From the NCBI RefSeq assembly GCF_036370855.1, contig NC_088103.1, forward strand, positions 37,303,904-37,367,903: a DNA stretch of 64,000 nucleotides, given 5' to 3'. Made by a program: the position numbers and the translations under genes. This document shows positions 12,099-24,271 of this stretch, piece after piece. Origin of the DNA: Dromaius novaehollandiae (lineage: Eukaryota > Chordata > Aves > Casuariiformes > Dromaiidae). Within the stretch, counting starts at the first letter, position 1. Every line of letters starts with the position of its first letter. A model generated the notes under the pieces. It had not been told where the DNA came from. It saw only the letters and a list, made by a program, of their open reading frames with translations, and did not search any database.

Positions 12099-14089
12099 GG
12101 CCGGGAGGCTCTGCCCGCCCCAGCCGTCGCCTCGCCCCGTGGCGTGGCGGTTTCACCGGCTTTCACAAACGCGGAGGTGCCGCGGGGCCCGGGCGGCGGC
12201 TTCCCGCGCGCGGCGGTGCTGCGGGCTCGGCTCTTCCTGGCGGCGCCGCCTCTCGTCGGGGAACGGCCGAAAGCAGCGGCGGTGGCGAGTGAGGTGAGCG
12301 GGTGCGGGTTCGGCCCGGGCTGCTTGGGGTGAGCTGCGCGGTAACTCGGCAGTGACTCGAAGTTCAGCGAAACTGCTGCTCGACGGGTTTGTTCTAGGAT
12401 GGGTACAGAAACGGCATGAAAGTCACGATGTGTCGCAAAACAGTTAAAAAGTACTGCGAATATCCGCCGTAGTTCTCGGTCCCCGCGTTGGAGATGGCAC
12501 GGTGAAGGCATGCGTTTTGTGCAGCTCTGCACATGTGCACGCACAAAGGCACTTTCCGTGCAGAATATTAATGGTGATGGAGTTTTAGTTGTGTGTGTTG
12601 CAATTGCTGCAGCACTTTTGGGGGGGGAACTATCAAAATACAGCTTAAACAGTGTTTCTAATAATTAGATTCAGGGTCACAATTCCTACCATTTACTTGT
12701 TTGTATGTGACTAATGTTTGATTTACTACTTTTTATTTCCCCTTTTCACCTTCTAAACAGTGGGTTTTCATCATTAGACATTATTGGATGCTTCTATTTA
12801 TAAAATCAAGGGCTTAAAAGTAGGTGGTGGTCAAATTAAGTCACACTTATTTACAGCCATATTTCAGGCATATGTTATATGATGATCTTGATATAATCCT
12901 AGCCTGTTTTGAGGAAGATTTACTGTATCCTATGAATTTGTTAATACACTGTTGTGCATGCATTTTAATTTTAGTAACACCCTTATCTTGTTAATTCCTG
13001 TTGGATGATTTGGCTTGACTAGTTTGGTTTTCTATGTAATTATTCTTTGCTCTGGATTAATAAAATGGAAGATTATTTTAGTAATTTGAAGGTGGATTCC
13101 TTTTAATTTAGGCTAATGTTTGTCAGTCGTCAGGGTTGCCGTATATGTGGCAAGGCAAAACACGTACATCAGGCAAAACTAATTTTATATGTAATCTCGT
13201 AATACCAAAAGATGATTCCAGACAAAGCTTTCCTTGTATCCGCAGCCCTCCTTTGAGGAATATTGAGGAATTCTCAGAGGACGCTGCCTGCTGTCATGTC
13301 CTCCGTGTCCTGCTCTTCTTTATTCTGCTCTTTCCAGGGACGTTGAACATTCCCCAGCGTTTTTTTCATAAGGGTAATAGCAGGGGTAGGGTTGGTAAAC
13401 AGCGTTGGTTGTGGATGGCTGCTGTTCCCGGTCTGGTTTTCCCTTGCAGGGTGACATGCGTGTGCGGCGGGAGGCACTGGGAGGGGCGTCCCTTTGTTAT
13501 GGTGACACTTAAATCACGCTGACAGCCGTATTGTCCTCCAAGAACTGTGTGTGAGCGGGAGGGCTCCGTCCGCCAGGCGCTGAGGTATTTTCTGTAGTCG
13601 CCTCCGCGCACTCTCGGTTTAAATGCAGAAATTAATTTCTCGGGAGGCTGCAGAGTGTGTTCCTTTCAGGAACCGCGGGATTTATTGCTGCTTGGCTGTG
13701 GCTTTCGAGAAAAGCATGTTTCTGCGGAAACAATGTGCCGTGATCCTTGCTCGTCACTGTGAGGCCCAACTGGTAGTAGTTTCTGTATAATGCCCACGAA
13801 ATAGGTGGATGTTTGTGTTTGCATGTATGTACGCATGCATACTGCTCGTGCATATTAATTGGATTAAGACTGCAAAAGTATCTTCTATTTGTTGTGAATG
13901 AGAAGGATCACATTTGATCTTTTCCCGATAAGGCTGAGGGAGCTGTGCAGATAACTCTCTCAGTGTGACCATAAGGAAATCAAACTGCCTTAAGAGATTT
14001 CAGATGTTCCTAAAGCATCATCACCGGGAATTTGGGTAGGTACTAAAAATGCAGTTTCTCCCCGGCAGCGGTTTTTCTTTCGTCTCTGA

Positions 14090-14460
14090 AGAAAGATGAA
14101 AACTTGTGCGGGGAAGGGAAGGGAGCGAGCGCCACGCCAGCCGCCGCCGCCGCGGTGCCTCCCTGCGCCGCCCGGCCCTGCCCCGCTGCCCCGGCTGCTC
14201 CTGCTGCCCCGGGGCCGCCTCGGCGCGGCTGCGTCACTTGCTTATCGTTGCTGTTATTCTTCCGCGGGAGAGCTTTGTGGGGCTCTGCTAGCCGAGCCCC
14301 TGCTTGCTCTGCGCTCTGCCGTTGCAAAACCCCGTGTTTATTTTCGCTGCCTGCAGCGCCGCGTCTCGGAGGAGGGCCGTCTGCCTCTGCTCGCGGTGGC
14401 TGGTGCGGGTGTGCGTGTGGGAGGGCCGGGAGGACGCGGTGGCGAAGATTAAACAGCCAG
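14090..14460. promoter_or_regulatory. Second, smaller CpG-rich block in intron 1
   Basis: About 370 bp of strongly GC- and CpG-rich DNA lies 1.7 kb downstream of the main island, separated from it by AT-rich sequence. It contains a TGCGTCA element (14230-14236, CRE/AP-1-like). No coding exon is recognised; the open frames on both strands are GC-rich by-products. An alternative promoter or an enhancer are possible roles, but neither is demonstrated. Confidence 0.5.
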
Positions 14461-14847
14461 TTGTAGCTAGATTGTGGAGATAAAACGAGGCCGTGTTTAC
14501 ATTAAGATTGTACCGGCTGACACGTTTCAGGCTGTTTGATACAGTAGTCTGGGTATGTTACAAAATGTACTGAGACAAAGCGTAACAGGTTGTATAATAA
14601 GAAGGTAATGTTTGCGGTATTAGCCGTTGACCTTAATTTGCTCGTTTTTTTGCTGCATTGCTTGGGCTTGACAGTGTTGTGAAATACAGATAACGTGCTA
14701 TTAAATCTGGGCATTCTCCGACACTAAATTTTGTTTCAATATAGCAAGACAATAGTCGCGTGGTGAAAAGGGGTTTTTAATTACCAAGAATGTTTCCATT
14801 GTAAACCTCTAGGTAATGGTTGTGCTTTGTACTGAAATTATGCTCTG

Positions 14848-14900
14848 CGTGTGTATATGTATGTATGTGTACACACACACACGCGCGCACACACACACAC
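14848..14900. repeat. GT/CA alternating purine-pyrimidine tract
   Basis: A run of GT and AT steps passes directly into ACACAC, CGCGCG and ACACAC, giving about 50 bp of nearly strict purine-pyrimidine alternation. The left half (gtgtatatgtatgtatgtgt) is roughly complementary to the right half, so the tract has both Z-DNA and hairpin potential. Confidence 0.8.
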
Positions 14901-17701
14901 GTAGCTTTATGCCACATAGTTAATTTGGCCTGTGTAAAGATCATTGCAGTTTAAGAAGTACTTAATCTGTATTGCACTACAAGAGAAATACATTTGAGTA
15001 CACAGTCTATCATATAATCGTAGGCGTGCTGATTAGCCTGAGAATATGTTAAGAGGCTCTGAATTGGTGTAGATAAATACTATGATGCCCGGTCAAGGAA
15101 CTTTCTATAATGATCTGGCATGCCTATATACTTGGGTCTTTTAGTACTGTTTTACTGTTAACGTGGACACGTTAAAAAAAGGAAGACACGAACATGTTTT
15201 TTTGCTTTTTGGTTTCCCTGCAAAAGGGTAGCCTGTGTTCTCCATGTGGATGTACATTAGATCTTCCTTCTGGTGGAGAGCATTTTTTTGCCACCATATA
15301 TAGGGGTGCATATGTGTGCTTTAACATAGTTGAAAGTTTGCTGCTTGTCTGGTAGTGGCGTCAGGGTTTTGCAGTGCCGGTGCTGTGAGTTGTACTCCAG
15401 CCCAGTGCTTCACCTTGAGAAACATTTGGCTGTGGTTACAGTAGCGTGGACGTGGCTTGCTCTTACCTTTGCCATGCTAATCTCCTATGTGCTTTTTGTT
15501 TGTTTCTTAAACTGATTCATACTCTAAATACGAGCAGGAGATAGGAAGCCATCCCAAAGGCTATTTCCACAGAGCCCTGGCAATCCCATGGGTGTTGTGT
15601 GGGGCTGGGTGGACCTGGGTGCCCCTGCTGGCTGTTCTGCCTGTCTTCTGGTCGTCCTTTCTGCTGGCTTTGTGCGGGACGGAAGCGGCTGTGCACCAGT
15701 GCAAATAGCCTTTCCAATACCTTCCACGTTTGCATTATAATGGCTACGTAAATATTGCAGCACATCTCAGTTCTTTCTCTCACTGCTTTGACTGCTGGGG
15801 TTTAAAATAGTTTCTTTCTGTAGCGTAGATCTTGTATGGCTGGTACTACTTTAGAGAGGGGTTCTGAAGCACATCTTCATTAAATAGTGAAGCCTGTTTG
15901 CCATGAGGTGCAGTTTTAACTTATCCATGTTCTAGTCTCCCACTCCTTCAGACCACAGGTTGATACAGGCAATTGGAGGAAAAAGAAAATTAAAGCATGA
16001 GCATTTTTTCCACCAACTATTTCTAAACTGACTATGTATTTGGGGCTGCAAAGCATGTTTGCTCGAGACTTAGTTCTGCATTTCTTCCATTTCCAAAACT
16101 GCTGTAGCTATCTAGGAGAATATTTTATGTGTAAGAAATGCAAAATATGGTGCCCCCATTGCTTTGGTGCTGACTTATGACTAACTCTACCAAACACACT
16201 CTGAATTCCCTTTAAAAGTGTAAATACAGTGATGTGACTGAAACCAGGCACTCTTTTTGAGAACTGGTAACAGATTGCCATCACCTATCTGTCATAAGAT
16301 TGCTTTTCAAAGTTGCTAAACAGCACAATGATTGACGATACTTACCTGACTCTTACTGATTAGTAGGTACATAGTGACTTTTTAAAACTAATATGGAATG
16401 CCATACTTCAAAGATTTGAATTTGTTTCATGTAGCTACAACCTTGTTATTGATGTAGTATTTGTCAAATTTTGGGATGGGTAAGGTGTTAGCTGTAATTT
16501 ATTTATTTTTTGCTAGTTGGTTATAATCTTAGAGTTCACTCTGTCTTACATGGTTTACCTTATTTCATGAAAGCAGCACCAAGAAAGGTATATTAAATCA
16601 AATTTATTTCTTCCACCTGATGTTAGTAGATTGCTGCTCTTTCATATGTTTACACATTTCAAAGGAATAGTAATTGTTCAGGTTCATGGTATGATGAATG
16701 ACCCTGTTATTAAAGCTGCGAAAACATAATTTTCTGAAACAGTGAATGATAGTATTTCAAGAAACCATAAATTTGCTTTGAACTTACATGTGGTCATAGA
16801 CCTCTTAAGCATTTTGCACAGCGCTGCCAACAGTATATTGCAGTATATTACTAAAATACCTCATTTTTAACACTTATGTGTATGTTGTGACAACTTGAGG
16901 TGTAGAAGAAGTATTCTTAGTGGCAGACATGGAAGCATAAGTTAAAGAACGTTAAGTGGAAGAATAATCATGAAACCCTTACACTTGAGAAACTTGGGAG
17001 GTAGTGTGTTTGTACTATACCTGTGCATAGACTTTAATCATCCATTGGGTATTAATGATAATGTTGGGTTTAGTACTTTAAGAAGCGCTGCAAAACCACT
17101 GTAGGATTTGCCATTGGATTTAGAGCTATACTTGCAGTGTTTCCATTCTAATGGGAATTAATATTAATCCTACCAATTGAAGAGGTGATTCTTGAAATTT
17201 TGAATGGTCAGAAAGATCTATTGGTCTTTCATGTTGTGTTGACTGGAGAGAGAAAATAACTTGTTTGTTTATTACTCTTAGTGATGAAGAGTTACCTCAG
17301 TGAGAACCAAAAAGGCCAAGGCCCTTTATTTATTCTTAGACTAGGTGCAGCATCAGTCAGACACCTCTCTCTTTTCCTTTTTCTTGTCCGCGTCCTAGTC
17401 ATCTAAATCTTGGCAAATGGGGGTTTTGCTCTCTGTTCTGTTCAGTATAAGGCTGCTTTCCTGTGACTGGCAGTGCTGGCAGCCTGTGTAATTGTGATAT
17501 GTGACCTGTCCAGTCTTTTGTATAAAAAGATTTTTTTTTACTGTTGTGTTTTTTTGATGCTGAAAGTTTGGTTGTAATCTCTGTTGTAATAATTTTATGT
17601 TGTAAAATTAATCATGCTTATTGATTATTTTTCTGGAAGGAAATAGTCACATTGTATCAAAATACTTGGAGTAAAAAAAAAAATATTTGTTTAACTGCCT
17701 T

Positions 17702-17713
17702 GGGGGGGGGGGG
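17702..17713. repeat. G12 homopolymer
   Basis: Twelve G in a row followed by AGGAGAA lie inside intron 1. On the minus strand this is a C-rich tract. Confidence 0.9.
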
Positions 17714-19624
17714 AGGAGAAAGGAGCTTACATAGAACAGTGTTTTTTATTTTTATTTTTTTTAGCCAAGAGAAAGCAATTCAGTATGTCATTCTAATTTA
17801 AAGGTTGGTATGGTAAAGCAGTGAAATTCTTAGTAGGTTTGTAAATAATCAGCTGAATACTATACATACGATTACTGCAGGTAACTGAGTAATGTGCAGG
17901 TTCAGGTTCTTCACTGAGTTTCAGGCTTTTTTCTCCTTCGTGTTACATGTAATCCAGTAAAATATTGAGGTTTATTCAATTCTCATTAAAAGAAAATCTT
18001 TTAACCACAAAAAACCCTCCAAACACCCACCCCTCAGTTGCCCAAGGAAAATAACTGAACAATCCTCGTTTTCTTCATTCTGTGAGCTGTTGTACTTCTG
18101 AAATAGTAACTGTAGAGTGTTGTGCTTTTTGGACAGTGCTTTTATATAACCTCCCCCCACCCGGCTTGAGTCAGCTGCTGCAGAAAAGCAGAACTATGCG
18201 TTTCTTTTCAGTTGAAGGGATGCCCAGGCAGAGGACTCTTCTTCAGATTTCCATACATTTTAAGTTCTGTTTAGAAGCTTTTGGTAACATGGAGTTCACT
18301 GAGAGTAGCAGAGAGAAGATGACTTCACTGGCAAACTATATGGCTCCTGGAGGCATCAGGTGGCTTAGTATGTAAGCAAAAGCCCATAGCAGTCTAAAAT
18401 AGATCTTCATAAAAATAAACAGTGCAAAAAGTGATCTCCTAAACAAGGAAATGGAGGGCTACCAGAGGATCTATCTATTAGTCCTGCAAAGTGCTGATCA
18501 TAGCAGAATACGGAGGACTTGTCATGAAAATCTGTTTTGCTGTTGCCTCTGACTTAGCACTTAGATTACACATTTTTTTTTACTCTGTTTATTGTAGACA
18601 AATGATTATAAAATCAACAAGTTGAAAAACAAGAAAAATCCTATAAAATACAGATTTTGGAGTGATTTACATGATTTTCTTATTGAAGGACTAGATGGGT
18701 CAAATGAAGCCTAAGTTCAAATGTCCCTGTTAATGTGTTAAATCTGTAACAATTATTTTTCTAATAGAGTCTAAATTCTAATGACTGTGCATAATACACA
18801 ATATTTGCAAACCCTAAAATATTTCTAATCAAAGAGAATTTTATAATACTGGCAGGTTATGTGAATTACATTGAGGATTATTGATAACTTACCTCTTTTC
18901 ATGAAAAAAGAAACATGTTACTATATACCATGAATTAAGATATCTGAGAACTTGTGTTTGTGTGGTAAATTCTGTTCTGTTAAGTCCCTCTAACTCTTGA
19001 ACTCTTGTACAGTGCTGCTCATCAAGGGAGATTTCGGGCTATCATACTTTTTTTCCATAGTGGGCTACGTATTTGCTTTTTGGAATATTTAAACAATTGT
19101 TTGGCAGCTTTCTCGATAACATGTTGTGTGTGGCAGGCCTAGCTAGGAAAGAAACAAAAGTTTTAGTATTACTGCGAGTAGTAATTTTTAGAGTAAATAT
19201 AACAACCTGGGCTTTTTTCATGACTTCAGGCATAAATTTTTTTCCTGTGTTTTTAGTTTATCATTAGTCATTATTTCTCCCCTCCCTTCCCCAGAAGCAG
19301 TCTTCAGAGAACTGTTGGTAGTTATTTCTTGCATATAAGCTGTGTAGTGTCTTGTCTTTTAAAAATGGCTTTTTGCAATCCACTCTTTCGAGAAGCTCTA
19401 AGTCATATCCAAACAGATATCAAGGTTTCAGTTACATGCTTAACCGTAATATTATATATTTTATTCTTCTTCTAAATGAAGATTCTGTTTATTGAACCAA
19501 TTAGCTGTTGGGTGTAAGCCAGAACTTTCTCCTGAAATCAGAATTAATGAATAAACAAATTGCATCGGAAAGATTTTTATTCTCAAAGGACAGGGACGGT
19601 TAATGTGTGGCAAGGATGTGGTTC

Positions 19625-19720
19625 ATATCCTGCAGCCTGAGTGTGTGCACGGTCGGTCCTGCTGAAAGCAGTGGGATAAACTTTGAGTACCGATCACACG
19701 TTTGCATCCTACATCTGATG
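19625..19720. repeat. Possible ancient repeat relic
   Basis: The phrases 'atcctgcagcctgagtgtg' and 'tcctgctgaaagcagtggg', followed by 'gcatcctacatctgatgg', resemble a common ancient sauropsid dispersed repeat that I recall having inverted halves. The divergence is high and the assignment is from memory only. Confidence 0.25.
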
Positions 19721-19896
19721 GCATGAATATCTTGGGATGTTTCTGAAAGTATTCCAGCTCTTCTGTAGCAAGCAGATGGGATGCACGCGCCTTCATTAGC
19801 AGGCAGTTAACTCTGCTGGTACGGCTGAATTCTCATCGTGCTCCGGGTCTCTGACTTGGCTCTTCCTGCGTGCTGGCTCCCAGTTTGTTCTGCTCT

Positions 19897-19946
19897 CTCC
19901 AAGAAGAAATCAGTAGTGTTGCTCCAAGAAGAAATCAGTAGTGTCG
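19897..19946. repeat. 25-bp tandem duplication, 2 copies
   Basis: Two adjacent 25-bp copies begin with ctccaagaagaaatcag and differ only at the last-but-one base (T versus C). The near identity suggests a recent slippage or duplication event. Confidence 0.9.
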
Positions 19947-20259
19947 TTACATGCTCCTGCCCTCCTGTGGTAATGAAACCCTAAACATTTTTCTCAAAAA
20001 CCAGGCTGTGTAAAAATAAAAGGGAAAGAGGTGAGAATAAGGAACTACTTCTTCTCCTCTATAACGGCCGCTTGCATCTCTCAAACTGTATGTTTGCTTT
20101 TGGCTGTGTTCTGCTTCAGAAGCGCTATAGAAAATCGGAGTCATTTCTAAACTTGCTTTTATGGTATCTGCCATCAAAAATACCTTGTAGACATCAATAG
20201 CTTTGAATTAACCTTCTGACCCTTTTTTCTGATATGTACTGTCCCTTTTGTGTTGAAAT

Positions 20260-20400
20260 AGAGAAGCTAAGGCACAGAAATTATAGGGAAGATTTTTAAA
20301 AGCAGAAATGGGACTGAACTGCTCTGCTTTTCGTGCTGTGAGTCAGTGGGAGTTGAACACCCAGCTCCACCGGGCGCCTCTGAGAGGGGGCGCGGCTGGC
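20260..20400 (-). repeat. Possible decayed SINE/LINE relic
   Basis: Phrases such as 'gaagctaaggcacagaaatt' and 'agtcagtgggagttgaac' resemble old amniote repeat sequence read in antisense. No termini are visible and the family is uncertain. Confidence 0.25.
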
Positions 20401-21034
20401 GACCCGCTCCCAGGCCGCGGGGAGCAAGGAGCGGAGGTGGGTCGCAGCCCAGAACTCCGCACTTCTTGCAGACGAGGAAAGGGCAGAGCAAGGCAAATGG
20501 GTGCAAAACATTTACTGCTGTGAAATTCGTATCAAGAATTAAAGCCAGGCAGGGTAAAACATGAGGTATTTGGCACAGTACAATATATGGTATGATAACA
20601 GGTAGTAACGTTGCCTGAAAGGATCCTGAGGTAGTAGTGGTACATATGTAGCCTCTTGTTCCCTAATGTGAAAAGGCTCTTTTTCTTTTTTTTTTTTTTC
20701 TATCCTACCTCTTCATGTTGCAGAAATACTTTCTGTCAAGATTGGTTGGCCTCAGATGTGACCTGCCTATTCTTTTAAAATAATTTCTGTTCATAAACTT
20801 GTGAATCAGAAAGAATGTATTGATCATCTTTACTAATAATCCTAAAAGAGGGTTAGTTTCTTAACTTCTTAGTTTCATATCAGTTTCTGAGTTAATGGTG
20901 TATGTAAACCGTGGATATACAACTTAGTTTCTTTAGGCAAATGTTCATGCATTATTTGCATCATGTAAATTTGTGTAATGAGAAATCTGTGTCTGTCACA
21001 ACTTCCAGTCCTGTGACTTCCAGTGTCTACTAAA

Positions 21035-21039
<5 letters not shown>

Positions 21040-21074
<35 letters not shown>
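21040..21074. repeat. (TA)17 microsatellite
   Basis: A pure alternating TA tract of about 35 bp lies in intron 1. It is self-complementary and can extrude as a cruciform. Confidence 0.95.
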
Positions 21075-21080
<6 letters not shown>

Positions 21081-24000
21081 TTATTATTATTACTTAAACC
21101 TGCTTCATGTAAGCAGGCAGCCTTTAACAGTTTGCACACAGCTACTTCTCTTGGGCCAGCTTGTTGGCTGTCTTTGAAGTATGGTTTCAAGAATATGTAA
21201 TGTAAAGTTATCAATTTCTTACAACTGTAATCTAAAAATGTATTTCTAGAGCTGTATCTACTGATTTTTCCCATCACATTTTGTGGCTTTACAATGCCCT
21301 TTTTTGCTACTCTTTATCTTTGAAACCTTTCCACAACAGTGGAAATACACTGCGCAAAGCTCTGACAAATAAGAATGCTCTAAAATAAGTTTCCATAATT
21401 TTTGTTATAAATATCTTACTTTTTTGGCACACAGACAACTTCCTGCAAGGTAAGGCAGTGTGAAGTTAGAGCATGAAAGCTACTCACTAAGATTGCTTGT
21501 CTGCATTCTCTTATCCCAGGGTAATATGAGGTGTTTTGCCTCCATTCGTCTAACCCAAGAGTAAGTGTGTGCATGCCCTAACTTTCTGCAAGTAACTGAT
21601 ATGCCGGAGCCGTCGGCCCTGGAGTAGTTCTGCCTGGGAGCCTCTGGAGGTATAAAGTTTTTCAGACAAAAGCAGGGGCAGGGAGAGTGGAAGGTTTGTG
21701 AGTGGTAGTTTTAAAATGCTGCTGGTTGTTGTCTGGTGCTTTTTCTAAAAAGAAATCTAATAATGGTTTGAACTTGTCACTTGCTTTTTCTCAGTAACGC
21801 GTCCCTGGCTTGCGTGACATGTTTCGAGAGGCTGAGCAAGGGATGCTGCGCTGCAGCGAGTCGTGCATGGGCTGGGTTTGGCTTGTAGAAGCTCATGCAC
21901 CGAGTTTCAGGTCACGGTCTAAGTGCAGAGTGTAAAGTAACTGCCCCGACCTTTGCGTCCTGATAGAGAGTAAGTTTTCTTTCCTCTCTAAGCAGCTTTC
22001 TCAAGCAGTGAGGGTGAGATGGGTGAAAGCCTTGGTTATCTATTTTAATAAAAATTTTTTAATAAATTCTGTGTGGTGTAAATTGTTTTGTGAACTGATG
22101 GAGGGGCAAATTGACTGGTTAAGAAGTTTACATTTTTGCAGATAGTACTGTGGCTCTTCCAGATGTACTGCAGGTGTGTGTATATATCCATTCAGTACAA
22201 ATGCATGCTGCTGTTCACTAACCAAAAGTAAATGGTCAGAACTTGATTAATGCTGGGTATGTTCCTTTAGGTCCCATTTTTGATCACTTATAAGGTGGCT
22301 ACTCAATATGAAGTATACGTTGATCGATTATAGAGATGATAATTCTAGATTTCCAAAATGTAGGAGCTGACTGGAGTCTGATTTTCCTTGCTACCAGTGT
22401 GGTTATTAGCAGCTAGTGAGCAGTATAAATCCTGTTACCAGTCAGATCCTGGGGGGCTGGTTGTGTGATCCATTTCTTTCATCTAATGTGACCATGGGCA
22501 CTTTAAATCTGAGAGTACTGTTTGGTTTTGATTATTATTAATATGTAGCTTCTAGCACTGCCTAGTATTTGCAGCCTAATGTAAATAAAATAAAATATCC
22601 AGACTTTACAAATAGTGACAACTTGAAATGCAAGCTTAAACATGTGATCGCAGAGCAGACTGATCAGCCAGGGTGATGAATTTGATTCTCTTAAATGATG
22701 CTTTTTGTTGCCTGTAAAGCTTGTTCTATGTGAGGTGTTGGAAGCATGTTTCTGAGATGCTGATATTCCTGCAGTTGTACCATTACCTTTTTTAAATTTA
22801 TTTTTTAAAGCTTATTTCACGCAATGGTTTGCAAAGGTTGCTACATTTTTTTGCTGGGTCACTCTCAGTTTTCTTTTGATACTTCTGATGACATGTAGTG
22901 GTTCTTGAAGAACTAGTGTGCATTTTATGCAAGTCTTCTGATATATGAAACAATATATAGAAATAATAACTAGCGAATTGAGAACTCTTGACAATAATAC
23001 AGGGAAAGAAGAGATTTTAACTGGAACAGAGGGTTTTTGTTTTTTTTTCCCAACTTGCTTTGGCTTTGCTGTTTACTTATTTATTTATTTTTTAAAGTAA
23101 AACTTTATTACAACGAGCATGCTGAAGTCTTAGTCTTGCTTTCTGGAAATGCCTGAAGTATTGCCCTATATTTTTAATTTTTATTTCAGCTTGATACATC
23201 TTTTAAGTTAAGCAGTTCTGCTGATTCGGTGTTTGAAAAACTATTTAAAAGGATAATCCAGGTCACAGCTTCTACTTCTTGTTAAAGCATTTATGCTACT
23301 TCTCCTAAGAAGACATCTTAGTTATTAGGTCCCTAATAGTTAAAATCCAGTTAAAACACAGATTTTAATGTCTAAAAAACCCTCCACTTAGCCAAATATG
23401 ATTTTGTTTTCTTGCAGTAGTCTCAAACTTTAATATTTTTCTTGAGACAACTATGGCGAACAGCTAGTCTTCCTAACATAGTTTGTTTAGTGAAGAGATT
23501 TAAGTGTCCTCCATTTGCTTGATGAGTCTAGGGGCACATGCAAGTTTTTGAATCTTCTCATAAAAGATGACAGAAAAGTACTGTCATGCAAAACAGTAAA
23601 ATTTTCTCATTTTACTTTAGCATTACAATAAATAATAATTTTGTTGAAAGTAAGCCTGTTTCACTGTTGATTGAGTGCTACTTTTTCTGGGAGTTGTTCC
23701 CTAGTTCAGCATATGCATTTAGGAACTGTTTGTTGATATATGAATCTAGGTCCCTAAAATAGTGATCAAATGCAATTATTTTTTATTCCTGTGGGGAAAC
23801 CGAAATAGGTGCAACCTGCAGGTTTCTTTCTTGTCCTAGGAGTCTGCACTAGTTGCAGTTTTATAGCAAACTGGATTTGTGCTGGTGTTTGAACTGGTTG
23901 CTGATAGTTGATAACTGAAATCCAAATTCAGAGAAAGGTCAAAATCTAATAAATATATACCTTTTTTTCTTTTTTATAGATACCGATCTGCTTGTTGTTG

Positions 24001-24243
24001 ATCTAATGTGGAATAGAAAGTGAAATGGACACTTTTTTTTTTCTGGTTTCTTCCAGTCATGGTGCCATCTCCAGACATCCAAGGTCTGATGTGGGGTCAT
24101 ATGAACTCTGTCAGTTTTTTTGCTTAAACAAACAAAACCTTAAACCTTTTAAGAACAATTTTAAAACTGCTAGTTTTTCAGTTTGACTTCTGCTGAAGTT
24201 ATTTTATGGATATCTTTCATTTCTTCATTTTGCTCTCATTCAG

Positions 24244-24271
24244 CTTGAAAAATGTTGTCCGAATGGTGAAA
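24244..24271 (+). other. Candidate 28-nt mini-exon in SHOC2 intron 1
   Basis: A pyrimidine-rich tract ending in ctctcattcag (AG at 24242-24243) is a strong acceptor. Twenty-eight bases later a strong donor, AAA|GTAAGTT, occurs at 24272. The candidate exon contains an ATG followed by a short frame (M L S E W stop), so inclusion would add another upstream ORF to the SHOC2 5'UTR. There is no direct evidence of use; the pair could arise by chance in a 27-kb intron. Confidence 0.25.

Larger units (their letters stand above)
11525..12293 (+). other. SHOC2: SHOC2 candidate untranslated exon 1
   Basis: The mature 5'UTR must continue upstream of exon 2, because exon 2 begins with a strong acceptor. 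Two donors in the CpG island could supply exon 1. GAG|GTGAGC, with exon end at 12293, is a near-perfect donor. ACG|GTACGG, with exon end at 11733, is weaker but lies about 200 bp after the ETS/YY1 cluster, giving a more typical first-exon length. The start shown is an estimate from motif position, not a mapped TSS, and the real exon may be only part of this interval. Human SHOC2 also has a non-coding first exon. Joining either donor to 39019 leaves the SHOC2 start codon in exon 2. Confidence 0.4.
11090..12350. promoter_or_regulatory. CpG island, SHOC2 promoter region
   Basis: About 1.2 kb of very GC-rich, CpG-dense sequence stands out sharply from AT-rich flanks. It lies upstream of the SHOC2 coding exons on the same strand and contains ETS, YY1 and GC-box motifs without a TATA box, which is the usual layout of a housekeeping promoter. 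In mammals the corresponding island is shared with the divergent gene BBIP1, so bidirectional activity is plausible here too (inference). Long open frames across the island on both strands (up to 541 codons on the minus strand) are by-products of the lack of A/T-rich stop codons and are not annotated as genes. Confidence 0.85.

Noticed and set aside
10919..12544. 541-codon open frame on the minus strand and several overlapping long frames (for example 11263-12297 on the + strand)
   Set aside because: They cover the CpG island, where stop codons are rare. The translations are Pro/Arg/Ala/Gly low-complexity with no domain, and frames are open on both strands at once.
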